From JANRKG01 sp033763635 (GTDB lineage: Bacteria; Cyanobacteriota; Cyanobacteriia; GCF-001939115): a stretch of 6,549 nucleotides of DNA. Position numbers and translations under genes: made by a program. The stretch lies in the NCBI GenBank assembly GCA_033763635.1, contig JANRKG010000122.1, positions 1 to 6,549 of the forward strand, written 5' to 3'. Of the stretch, positions 1 to 6,549 are shown piece by piece. The notes beneath the pieces were generated by a model. That model was given only the letters and a program-made list of their open reading frames with translations. It was not told the origin of the DNA and did not search any database. Position 1 is the first letter of the stretch. Every line of letters starts with the position of its first letter.

Positions 1-75
1 GGGTTTTGCTGGGGGGGGGGGTGTTTGGGGGGGGTGTTCGGGGGTTGGGTGGGGGGGGGGGTTAAGGGGGGGGGT
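1..75. other. G-homopolymer-rich, probably unreliable contig end
   Basis: Runs of 8 to 11 G separated by a few T or C bases dominate the first 75 bases; composition becomes ordinary from about 120. On the minus strand this reads as a proline-rich tail of the DUF3747 gene, and such tails are real in this family, so some of the bias may be genuine. The length of the G runs, at the very end of the window, also fits poly-G read artefacts at a contig end. I treat the bases as doubtful rather than as a functional G-quadruplex region. Confidence 0.6.
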
Positions 76-705
76 CCCGGGGCGGGTTGGCAGGGGTGAG
101 GGAGTCGGCGAGGGACGGGTGACGACGATATCAGCCTGTTCAGCGGCGTAAGTTCTTAAATCGGTGTTGTTTGTGAGATAAATATGCCCCAGAGGTCTTC
201 CCTGAAAAAGACGGCGAGTGAGTCGCCAGCCCGGTTCCAGATCAATTTTCATGAAATCGCGAGTGATGCCACGAGTTCTTCCCAGCGTAATTTCTGGCAG
301 GGTGCGATCGGCAGGTGTCCCGACTAAAACGACAACCCCTTCCCGCTGAACAAGGCGCAGCGTATAGTTCAGGGCCAGATCTTCCCCTGCCATACGAATG
401 GAAAAAGCATTACTGTCGGTACTGCGCCCACAGATACCCGTAAAGTTGAAATTGCGGAGGAGGGGGTCTACCGTTTGCAGTCGATCGGGTCGCACCCGCC
501 AGCAGAGGCGACGGTTCGAAATTTGCTCCAAAATCAACAGGTTATAGGCCGTTTGCCCTCTGGGAGCCGCCAGCACAATGAAGGATTCCTGTTGGACTTC
601 CTGCTGACTAAACGTAACAGCAGCTTTTGTTTCTGCATGATAAAGGGGGGCGATCGATGCCACACCCAGAAGGGTAATCAGGACCGAGGGGAAAAAGAAT
701 TTCAT
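1..705 (-). CDS. DUF3747 domain-containing secreted protein, partial (3' end beyond window)
   Basis: Read on the minus strand from ATG at 705, the frame is open for 235 codons to the window edge, so the C-terminus is missing. Residues 1-25 look like a Sec signal peptide: MKFFF, a hydrophobic stretch (VLITLLGVASIAPL), then a polar region. From about residue 33 comes the cyanobacterial DUF3747 domain: an SFIVLAAPRG start, LLILEQIS, a Cys-Trp pair, a VDPLLRNFNFTGICGRSTDSN block, a SIRMAGEDLALNY block, VLVGTP, LGRTRG and a closing LEPGWRLTRRLFQGRPLGHIYLTN-type stretch. A Pro/Thr/Ser-rich tail begins near residue 200. DUF3747 has no assigned biochemical role that I know of; export is inferred from the signal peptide. 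The tail becomes almost pure proline where the DNA becomes G-homopolymer, so its sequence beyond about residue 212 is unreliable. No clear Shine-Dalgarno sequence precedes the start, which is common in cyanobacteria. The family call is by recognition of conserved blocks. Confidence 0.88.
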   Translation of the reverse strand, partial: MKFFFPSVLITLLGVASIAPLYHAETKAAVTFSQQEVQQESFIVLAAPRGQTAYNLLILEQISNRRLCWRVRPDRLQTVDPLLRNFNFTGICGRSTDSNAFSIRMAGEDLALNYTLRLVQREGVVVLVGTPADRTLPEITLGRTRGITRDFMKIDLEPGWRLTRRLFQGRPLGHIYLTNNTDLRTYAAEQADIVVTRPSPTPSPLPTRPGTPPLNPPPHPTPEHPPQTPPPPAKP

Positions 706-728
706 GGTAGAAGCTGGATTTGTGGCGC

Positions 729-734
729 ATTATA
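729..734 (-). promoter_or_regulatory. Predicted -10 box for the DUF3747 gene
   Basis: A perfect TATAAT on the minus strand, 23 bases before the ATG at 705, implies a short leader of about 15-18 nt. No good -35 hexamer lies at the usual distance; the best candidate, around 752-757, reads CATTCT. Just upstream, 741-765 carries a GCGAA...TTCGC inverted repeat with two internal GAATGA direct repeats, which could be a regulator site. This suggests a -10-driven promoter, possibly activator-dependent. It is inference from position and motif only. Confidence 0.5.
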
Positions 735-793
735 CCCACTGCGAATGAAAAAGAATGAATTTCGCAATGCTCGTTTACCGAAACGGGGAGAGT

Positions 794-854
794 TTGAGAG
801 GGGATTGCAAAGCCCCTGCGATTCATCCACGGGGATGTAGCAATCCCCTCTCAA
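794..854. repeat. Perfect 15-bp inverted repeat enclosing an IS200/IS605-end-like hairpin
   Basis: Bases 794-808 (TTGAGAGGGGATTGC) and 840-854 are exact reverse complements around a 31-base centre. The centre contains CCCCTG ... CCACGGGGATGT, which can form its own CCCC/GGGG stem. It closely resembles the terminal hairpin downstream of tnpB at 2172-2203 (CCCCCTGGC ... GCCACGGGGAGGATGTCA). The whole is in the leader region between the divergent DUF3747 gene and the tnpB element. Likely explanations are a relic right end of an older IS200/IS605 insertion or a small non-autonomous palindromic element mobilised by such a transposase. A transcription-regulatory hairpin for DUF3747 is also possible. 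The remaining bases of 706-930 outside this hairpin show no gene that I can support. Confidence 0.75.
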
Positions 855-930
855 GTCCGTTGCAGCGATGAGCGGAAACGGACAGCTATCTATCGGACTC
901 AACCAAGGTTTTTTGCATACGCCTGTACTT

Positions 931-955
931 CTTTATGGTAAAATAAACCCATAAG
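931..955. repeat. Left-end subterminal hairpin of the tnpB element
   Basis: CTTTATGG and CCATAAG form a 7-bp stem with one bulged T and a 10-base A/T-rich loop just before tnpB. Its position matches the left-end imperfect palindrome that Y1 transposases bind in IS200/IS605 elements. The loop contains TAAAAT, so it may also carry the tnpB -10 box. Confidence 0.4.
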
Positions 956-972
956 TTTAAGCCTTGCTGCTC

Positions 973-2163
973 ATGATCGTTCTGGAAACCAAACTCAGAG
1001 GGAATCCAACTCAGTTTGCGCTGATTGATGATGCGATTAGAACCGCTCAGTTCATTCGCAACAAATGTGTGCGCTACTGGATGGATAACAAGGGTGTAGG
1101 GCAATATGACCTCTCCAAGCTCTGTGCTGTGTTGGCAAAGGAATTTGAATGGGCAGGCAAGCTTAACTCGATGGCAAGACAGGCAAGTGCAGAACGCGCT
1201 TGGTCTGCTATCAAACGGTTCTACGATAATTGCAAAGCCAAGAAGCCGGGGAAGAAGGGCTTTCCTAAATTCAAGAAAAATGGACGTTCTGTTGAATACA
1301 AAACGACAGGGTGGAAACTCTCTGAAGACCGGAAGCATCTCACCTTCACTGATGGTTTCAAGGCTGGAGCCTTTTTGCTCATGGGTGCTGAGGATTTGCA
1401 TTTCTACCAGATTTCGCAAATTAAGCGGATTCGGGTAGTGCGTAAAGCTGATGGCTACTATGCTCAGTTCTGCATTGAAGTTGACCGACAAGAAACAATT
1501 CAGCCAACAGGTAAAGCCATTGGTGTTGACCTGGGGTTGAAGTATTTCTACAAGGCAACAGACGGTACTGAGGTAGAAAATCCCAAGTTCTTGAGGAAGT
1601 CGGAGCGCAAACTGAAACGGTTGCAGCGTCGAGTTTCCAAGAAGCAAAAAGGTTCTAACAATCGCAGAAAGGCGATTAATCGACTGGGACGGCAACACCT
1701 GAAAGTAAGTCGGCAGCGTAAAGACTGGGCTGTGAAACAAGCCCGTGCGTTGGTCATGTCTAGCGACTTGATTGCCTACGAAAACTTGCAGGTGCGGAAC
1801 ATGGTACGCAATCATCATCTGGCTAAGTCCATCAGCGATGCAGCCTGGAGTTTGTTTGTCGATTGGGTGAAATACTACGCTCAGATCTTCGGCAAGGTAC
1901 AGCAACCCGTTCCACCCCAGAACACTACGATTGATTGCTTTGATTGCAAACAGCCAGTCCAAAAGACTCTGAGTACCCGAACTCATGTCTGTCCCCACTG
2001 TGGATCTGTCCGATGCAGAGATGAGAATGCAGCGTGGAACATTCTGGAGAAGGGATTGAGATTGGCTGGAATAAATACCGTAGGGCCTACGGAAATTCAC
2101 GCCTCTGGACAGAACGACCGCTATTCAAATCAAGCACTTGGTTTGGACAAGTCGGCTGGGTGA
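973..2163 (+). CDS. tnpB: TnpB family RNA-guided endonuclease (IS200/IS605 accessory protein)
   Basis: TnpB is a compact RuvC-like nuclease guided by an omega-RNA made from the element's right end; it cuts DNA next to a short target-adjacent motif and helps retain the element after transposon excision. Numbering from an upstream TTG at 964 (399 codons), the RuvC acids are D189 (GVDLGLK), E273 (AYENL) and D353 (RDENAAWNIL). A zinc ribbon is formed by C325, C328, C343 and C346. The N-terminal part (LETKLRGNPTQ ... IRNKCVRYW ... GFPKFKK) is the usual RNA- and DNA-binding half. I choose ATG at 973 because family members begin with a short Met-x-x-x-x-K-hydrophobic strand; TTG at 964 would add three residues. 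No obvious ribosome binding site precedes either. The length is typical and there are no frameshifts, so the enzyme looks intact. The usual DRD before NAA reads CRD here, and the TSQxCSxCG block is divergent, but metal and zinc ligands remain. Confidence 0.93.
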   Translation: MIVLETKLRGNPTQFALIDDAIRTAQFIRNKCVRYWMDNKGVGQYDLSKLCAVLAKEFEWAGKLNSMARQASAERAWSAIKRFYDNCKAKKPGKKGFPKFKKNGRSVEYKTTGWKLSEDRKHLTFTDGFKAGAFLLMGAEDLHFYQISQIKRIRVVRKADGYYAQFCIEVDRQETIQPTGKAIGVDLGLKYFYKATDGTEVENPKFLRKSERKLKRLQRRVSKKQKGSNNRRKAINRLGRQHLKVSRQRKDWAVKQARALVMSSDLIAYENLQVRNMVRNHHLAKSISDAAWSLFVDWVKYYAQIFGKVQQPVPPQNTTIDCFDCKQPVQKTLSTRTHVCPHCGSVRCRDENAAWNILEKGLRLAGINTVGPTEIHASGQNDRYSNQALGLDKSAG

Positions 2164-2203
2164 AGGAGGAACCCCCTGGCTTCTAGCCACGGGGAGGATG
2201 TCA
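2060..2203 (+). ncRNA. Putative omega-RNA scaffold at the tnpB 3' end
   Basis: In TnpB systems the guide RNA is processed from the tnpB 3' coding end plus the element's right end, and the guide is whatever sequence lies immediately outside the element. Here a strong hairpin follows the stop codon: CCCC (2172-2175) with GGGG (2191-2194) and TGGC (2177-2180) with GCCA (2186-2189), closed by TTCTA and with one C-C mismatch. The sequence then runs AGGATGTCA. The 5' limit given is a guess; only the terminal hairpin is seen directly. The adjacent guide would start near 2204 and match the rnc leader and start codon region. Confidence 0.45.
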
Positions 2204-2210
2204 GGAGGAG
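2203..2210 (+). promoter_or_regulatory. Shine-Dalgarno sequence of rnc
   Basis: AGGAGGAG lies 9 bases before the ATG at 2220 and is the strongest ribosome binding site in the window. It fixes the rnc start. It begins exactly where the tnpB element appears to end, so the element sits in the rnc 5' leader and no rnc promoter is visible between the two. Confidence 0.75.
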
Positions 2211-2219
2211 ACTAAAACG

Positions 2220-2900
2220 ATGCAGGAATTACTCAACTTCCAGACTGAAAAACTGCTCATCCAGGCACTTACCCATCGATCCTACGTGAATGAACATCCC
2301 GGCGAACTGCACAATGAACGCCTGGAATTTCTGGGGGATGCCATTCTCAACTTTTTGAGTGGAGATTATCTCTACCGTCGCTTTCCGGAGGTGGGGGAGG
2401 ACGAAATGACCCGCCGCCGATCGAAACTGGTGGACGAATTCCAACTGGCCCGGTTCGCGACCGTGATTGGGCTAGCCGACAAGATGCGACTGGGGCAGGG
2501 GGCGATCAAAGACGGGGGGTATCAAAATCCCAATCTGCTGAGTAGTGCTTTTGAAGCCGTGATTGGGGCCTATTACCTCGATCGCAACTGCAATCTTGAA
2601 GCCCTCCGGCCCCTGGTCAGTCAGCTATTTGAGTTAGTTCCGTTGGGAACTGGGGAAGGACGCTCCTCGGTGGACCCTAAAAATCGCTTTCAGGAGTGGG
2701 TTCAGGCGCATATCAGTTCGACCCCACCTCGCTACACCACTGACCGCATCGGGGGACCGGATCATGCTCCAACTTACCGAGCGATCGTCTGGGTGGGGGA
2801 GCAGTCCTGGGGTGAGGGTCAGGGGTGTGGGAAGAAAGAAGCGGAGAAACGGGCAGCCGAGAATGCGCTGACTCGAATTCAGGAATCAGACCGTTCCTAG
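2220..2900 (+). CDS. rnc: Ribonuclease III
   Basis: RNase III cuts double-stranded RNA in rRNA precursors, mRNAs and antisense duplexes, acting as a homodimer with Mg2+. The 226-residue product has the usual length and order: an N-terminal endonuclease domain (about 8-140) with ALTHRSYVNE and the signature NERLEFLGD (32-40), then a C-terminal double-stranded RNA-binding domain (about 152-221) starting DPKNRFQEWVQ and ending with the KKEAEKRAAENAL helix. Catalytic acids visible are E33, E36, D40 and E112. The position matching the Asp three residues before the last Glu (D114 in E. coli) is S109 (LLSSAFEA), an odd substitution at a metal ligand. Cyanobacteria often carry more than one RNase III-type gene, so this may be one paralogue. 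Upstream is the tnpB element; expression may come from read-through or from an element-borne promoter. The gene converges with the membrane protein gene that ends 10 bp beyond its stop. Confidence 0.95.
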   Translation: MQELLNFQTEKLLIQALTHRSYVNEHPGELHNERLEFLGDAILNFLSGDYLYRRFPEVGEDEMTRRRSKLVDEFQLARFATVIGLADKMRLGQGAIKDGGYQNPNLLSSAFEAVIGAYYLDRNCNLEALRPLVSQLFELVPLGTGEGRSSVDPKNRFQEWVQAHISSTPPRYTTDRIGGPDHAPTYRAIVWVGEQSWGEGQGCGKKEAEKRAAENALTRIQESDRS

Positions 2901-2909
2901 ACAGAACGG
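2891..2909. terminator. Possible bidirectional hairpin terminator between convergent genes
   Basis: CCGTTC (2891-2896) and GAACGG (2904-2909) form a perfect 6-bp stem with a 7-base loop. It covers the rnc stop codon and sits in the 10-bp gap before the stop of the opposite-strand gene. There is no proper T tract (TTATTC follows on the plus strand), so termination strength is doubtful. Confidence 0.35.
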
Positions 2910-2910
2910 A

Positions 2911-3282
2911 TTATTCAAATGCATCGAGGTCGATCGCCCGTGAACCGCCCTTTTCCAGCAGGATCAGAATCCGGCTGAGTTGGAACCACACCAGCGCTGC
3001 TGTCCCAATCGTGAGGGGCAGGGCAATCACATAGGAAATTTGGCTGGGGAACCCGAAGATTTGCACGCCAGAGGCCAGGAACAGGCAAATCCCAGCACAG
3101 ATACCCAGAAATGGGATGACCAGCTTGCCATTTTGCAGGTTTGCCAGGGTATGAGTCGATCGGTTGTCGGCCCACTCCCGCACCGCCTGACGCAGGGTGG
3201 CATCAAATGCCAATCCGGAGGTCACACCAATAAACAAACCGACTACCAGCAGGAAATAGGGAGGTTGGGGAAGGCTATACAC
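2911..3282 (-). CDS. Small integral membrane protein of unknown function
   Basis: The 123-residue product has three hydrophobic segments: about 8-26 (YFLLVVGLFIGVTSGLAF), 54-76 (LVIPFLGICAGICLFLASGVQIF) and 82-104 (ISYVIALPLTIGTAALVWFQL). A polar stretch with charged residues (27-53) separates the first two. The C-terminus is acidic (AIDLDAFE) after a Lys-Gly-Gly-Ser-Arg patch. I do not recognise a named family; it reads like a conserved cyanobacterial hypothetical membrane protein. The start is GTG at 3282; the frame contains no other Met codon, so a non-ATG start is forced unless the protein is shorter. No Shine-Dalgarno sequence is evident. It converges with rnc, and regular coding composition plus coherent membrane topology support a real gene. 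Confidence 0.72.
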   Translation of the reverse strand: MYSLPQPPYFLLVVGLFIGVTSGLAFDATLRQAVREWADNRSTHTLANLQNGKLVIPFLGICAGICLFLASGVQIFGFPSQISYVIALPLTIGTAALVWFQLSRILILLEKGGSRAIDLDAFE

Positions 3283-3354
3283 GGGTCTATCTAAAGTTTT
3301 GTAAATTGATTTCCCCAGTCTACCGTTAATGGGGCCTCCTGCAACCTATCTCAA

Positions 3355-3469
3355 CTTAATCCCCTCCTGGGAGGGGTGGCCGCAGGCCGGGGTGGGTCAG
3401 GGGTGTGGGCGATCGAACGGGGGCTGCTTTTGCGAATGCCAAACCCACTCCTCCCAAGAGGGGATTAAG
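3355..3469. repeat. 115-bp MITE-like palindromic repeat
   Basis: The ends are inverted repeats of 25 bp with two mismatches: CTTAATCCCCTCCTGGGAGG at 3355 and the same sequence with CTT for CCT at 3469 read backwards. Each arm also holds a small palindrome, CCCCTCC-TG-GGAGGGG. The right arm, read on the minus strand, continues to TTCGCAAAAGCAG, which recurs exactly in the second copy at 6537-6548. No obvious target-site duplication flanks it. The structure fits a dispersed non-autonomous element of cyanobacteria. The short frames through it, which translate to LIPSWEG-type peptides, are taken as non-coding. The remaining bases of 3283-3562 hold only the downstream promoter. Confidence 0.8.
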
Positions 3470-3527
3470 AAGAATCTGGGTGAGGATTACAAAGGTGGGA
3501 TGCTCCCCTCGCCTTTTTCAGCAAGGC

Positions 3528-3533
3528 TATAAT
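3528..3533 (+). promoter_or_regulatory. Predicted -10 box of the toxin-antitoxin operon
   Basis: A perfect TATAAT lies 29 bases before the antitoxin ATG at 3563. No -35 hexamer is visible at the right spacing. Immediately upstream, GCCTT (3511-3515) and AAGGC (3523-3527) form an inverted repeat abutting the box. Such a site could be the operator through which the antitoxin or the complex represses its own operon; this is inference. Confidence 0.5.
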
Positions 3534-3562
3534 TCCCTCAAAGGCAGAGAGGGCAAACTTTT

Positions 3563-3763
3563 ATGTCAAACCTTGAACAAATTGAAGCGGCGATTCTTTC
3601 ACTGCCATTGAATGATTTCGAGCGGCTCAGGTTGTGGTTTTTCGACCTCGATTACGAACGTTGGGATGAGCAAATCGAGCAGGATATTGCAGAGGGCAAA
3701 CTAGAAGCGCTGGCTCAGGAGGCGATCGCTGAGTTTGAATCGGGACGCTGCCGAGAAATCTGA
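3563..3763 (+). CDS. Antitoxin of a type II toxin-antitoxin pair
   Basis: This 66-residue acidic protein starts at ATG 3563, with GAGAGGG (3547-3553) nine bases upstream as ribosome binding site. The sequence runs LEQIEAAILSLPLNDFERLRLWFFDLDYERWDEQIEQDIAEGKLEALAQEAIAEF and ends GRCREI. This matches a recurrent small-antitoxin pattern: an N-terminal helical pair with a Leu-Pro turn, a WDxQIExD segment, then a GKLxxLxxEAxxxFxxG tail that probably wraps the toxin. No separate DNA-binding domain is obvious, so autoregulation is uncertain. It overlaps the toxin start by one base (TGATG), a translational-coupling arrangement. A HIP1 site lies inside the gene at 3722-3729. The call rests on both sequence pattern and gene pairing. 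Confidence 0.82.
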   Translation: MSNLEQIEAAILSLPLNDFERLRLWFFDLDYERWDEQIEQDIAEGKLEALAQEAIAEFESGRCREI

Positions 3764-4023
3764 TGCACTACGCCACTCGACGATTTTGGGATTGTTACAA
3801 TGCCTTACCCGAAAATGTGCAACGAACGGCTGATGAGTGTTACGCATTGCTCAAAGCTGAACCATCCCATCCATCGTTACATTTCAAGAAATTGGGTAAG
3901 AAGTATTGGTCAGTTCGAGCAGGGCTAAGTTATCGAGCTTTGGGTGTTGAAGTCGAGAATGGTATTTCATGGTTCTGGATTGGAACCCATGCGGAGTATG
4001 ACAAATTGATCGGCAAGCTATAA
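3763..4023 (+). CDS. RelE/ParE-like toxin
   Basis: The 86-residue product fits the compact RelE/ParE fold: an N-terminal helical part (RRFWDCYNALPENVQRTADECYALLK, residues 6-31), then strands with HPSLHFKKLG (36-45), WSVRAGLSYRALGVE (49-63), ISWFWIG (68-74) and a final HAEYDKLI (76-83). Conserved basic and aromatic residues K42, K43, R52, Y57, R58, H76 and Y79 are in the places used by this superfamily. Members are either ribosome-dependent mRNA nucleases (RelE type) or gyrase inhibitors (ParE type); I cannot tell which from sequence. The ATG at 3763 overlaps the antitoxin stop and has no independent ribosome binding site. The module is preceded by a MITE-like repeat, in an accessory region. 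Full length; no sign of inactivation. Confidence 0.82.
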   Translation: MHYATRRFWDCYNALPENVQRTADECYALLKAEPSHPSLHFKKLGKKYWSVRAGLSYRALGVEVENGISWFWIGTHAEYDKLIGKL

Positions 4024-4155
4024 CAAGAAGCATTTGGATATCGCTTATTCCGTTATTCATTATTTGGCTTCATACAAACTCCTCAACTCCCCATCTCCTC
4101 CCGAAGCAACCGCAAATTCTCCCGCGCCGTTTGAGTATTGCTTGCTCTTGCTGGT
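4024..4155. other. Convergent intergenic spacer with a possible coding remnant
   Basis: The 132 bases between the toxin stop and the stop of the pentapeptide gene contain no complete gene and no clear terminator. On the minus strand, 4083-4160 reads as a coding-like peptide SKPARASNTQTARENLRLLR followed by EEMGS and a TGA, in a different frame from the adjacent pentapeptide gene. It has no start of its own. It may be the leftover C-terminus of a lost gene. Confidence 0.35.
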
Positions 4156-6165
<2,010 letters not shown>

Positions 6166-6251
6166 AGGGAAGGGGCGTAAGGTCAAGCAAGGAAAGGGAG
6201 TACAGGCATAGCATAACCTTTCTAAAAGAAATAATCCTTGTTTGCCGATAG

Positions 6252-6482
6252 GTGGCTTCGAGACTCGGACAATGGACTTCAAAGCCTCAACAATTGAGTT
6301 CAGAGCCTTAACAATTGACTTCTGAACTCAAACAATTGACTTCGCAACTCAAACAATTGAGTTCAGAGCCTCAACAATTGACTTCTGAACTCGAACAATT
6401 GACTTCTGAACTCAAACAATTGAGTTCAGAGCCTCAACAATTGACTTCTGAACTCGAACATCGGACTTCGGAGCCTGAAAAT
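6252..6482. repeat. Eleven-unit 21-bp tandem repeat array
   Basis: Units of exactly 21 bases begin at 6252, 6273, 6294, 6315, 6336, 6357, 6378, 6399, 6420, 6441 and 6462. The core units are of two kinds, TTGACTTCTGAACTC and TTGAGTTCAGAGCCT, each followed by a variable AACAA-type end; the outer units (6252, 6273, 6462) have diverged. CAATTG is present at most unit junctions. Because TTGAGTTCAGA is the reverse complement of TCTGAACTCAA, adjacent unlike units fold into hairpins, best at 6405-6430 (11-bp stem, 4-base loop). On the plus strand the units read as heptads (QLTSELK, QLSSEPQ) from GTG 6252 to 6521, with one in-frame TAA at 6309-6311. No spacers occur, so it is not CRISPR. It lies 87 bp upstream of the pentapeptide gene start. 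Between 6166 and 6251 I see no convincing promoter. Confidence 0.92.
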
Positions 6483-6496
6483 CTGCGTGAAGATCT

Positions 6497-6549
6497 CCTA
6501 ATCCCCTCCTGGGAGGGGTAGGGGTGGGTTCAGCCTTCGCAAAAGCAGT
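6497..6549 (+). repeat. Second copy (partial) of the MITE-like repeat
   Basis: From CCTAATCCCC at 6497 the sequence follows the arm of the 3355-3469 element: CTCCTGGGAGGGGT, then GGGTT, then TTCGCAAAAGCAG. Compared with the right arm of the first copy it carries a 6-base insertion (about AGGGGT) and a few substitutions. It is cut by the window end, so its length and other end are unknown. Confidence 0.75.

Larger units (their letters stand above)
931..2203 (+). mobile_element. IS1341-like (tnpB-only) element of the IS200/IS605 group
   Basis: The element consists of an intact tnpB with secondary-structure ends and no tnpA in the window. Elements of this group lack terminal inverted repeats and make no target duplication; they use subterminal hairpins recognised by a Y1 transposase, here necessarily supplied elsewhere. 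The left hairpin is CTTTATGG (931-938) with CCATAAG (949-955). The right hairpin spans 2172-2194, followed by AGGATGTCA. The right end is placed at about 2203 because the rnc Shine-Dalgarno follows at once. The left end is uncertain and could lie anywhere from about 855 to 931. A possible tnpB promoter is TTGCAT at 913-918 with TAAAAT at 939-944, a long 20-base spacer, so it is weak. Boundaries are inferred and need comparison with an empty site. Confidence 0.7.

Noticed and set aside
475..840. Plus-strand frame of 121 codons
   Set aside because: It runs antisense to the DUF3747 gene and through the 794-854 palindrome, with no family-like features.
886..2100. Long minus-strand open frame (404 codons) across tnpB
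   Set aside because: It lies entirely antisense to an intact tnpB with all catalytic motifs; the translation has no domain pattern and reads as a mirror frame.
2229..2444. Minus-strand frame within rnc
   Set aside because: It is antisense to a clear RNase III catalytic domain.
3329..3532. Plus-strand frame with LIPSWEG peptide
   Set aside because: It is generated by the MITE-like repeat; the same peptide arises from the second repeat copy at 6497.
6166..6282. Upstream TTG start adding 39 residues to the pentapeptide protein
   Set aside because: The extension is not typical of the family, runs into the tandem repeat array, and the ATG at 6165 gives the standard MKATEVLHQYAAGKRNF opening.
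6252..6482. CRISPR array
   Set aside because: The 21-bp units are directly adjacent with no unique spacers, and no cas genes are present.

Overview
The window looks like a cyanobacterial chromosome, probably from a filamentous, repeat-rich lineage. The evidence is the HIP1 octamer GCGATCGC at 3722-3729 and many partial CGATCG sites, a DUF3747 secreted protein, a pentapeptide-repeat protein with a typically cyanobacterial C-terminal half, and many short dispersed palindromic and tandem repeats. The first ~75 bases are dominated by long G runs and look like a low-quality contig end, although the reading frame of the first gene stays open through them.

Layout: (1) 1-705, minus: 5' part of a secreted DUF3747 protein running off the left edge, with a TATAAT box just upstream. 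(2) 794-854: a perfect 15-bp inverted repeat enclosing a hairpin that resembles the right end of an IS200/IS605-type element. (3) about 931-2203: a tnpB-only (IS1341-like) element with an intact TnpB gene, a left-end hairpin and a strong right-end hairpin. It ends right at the Shine-Dalgarno sequence of rnc. (4) 2220-2900: RNase III. (5) 2911-3282, minus: a small three-helix membrane protein, convergent with rnc and only 10 bp from it. (6) 3355-3469: a 115-bp MITE-like repeat with near-perfect terminal inverted repeats. A second, window-truncated copy lies at 6497-6549. (7) 3563-4023: a two-gene toxin-antitoxin module with a 1-nt overlap and a perfect TATAAT box. (8) 4156-6165, minus: a 669-residue pentapeptide-repeat membrane protein. 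Its membrane section contains an Ala-Val/Ala-Gly tract encoded by a 24-unit hexanucleotide microsatellite. (9) 6252-6482: an array of eleven 21-bp repeats upstream of that gene, readable as coiled-coil heptads but interrupted by one stop codon.

No single operon explains the window. DUF3747 and rnc are divergent neighbours separated by mobile DNA. The tnpB element probably affects rnc expression, because it sits in the rnc leader and its omega-RNA guide would read into that leader. The right half is an accessory region: MITE, toxin-antitoxin pair, and a pentapeptide protein of the general multi-domain, membrane-linked, repeat-expanded style seen in cyanobacterial conflict or signalling proteins. 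The most unusual signals are the nested IS-end-like palindrome at 794-854, the serine at a usual metal-ligand position of RNase III, the frame-preserving microsatellite and the heptad-coding 21-bp array with built-in hairpins.
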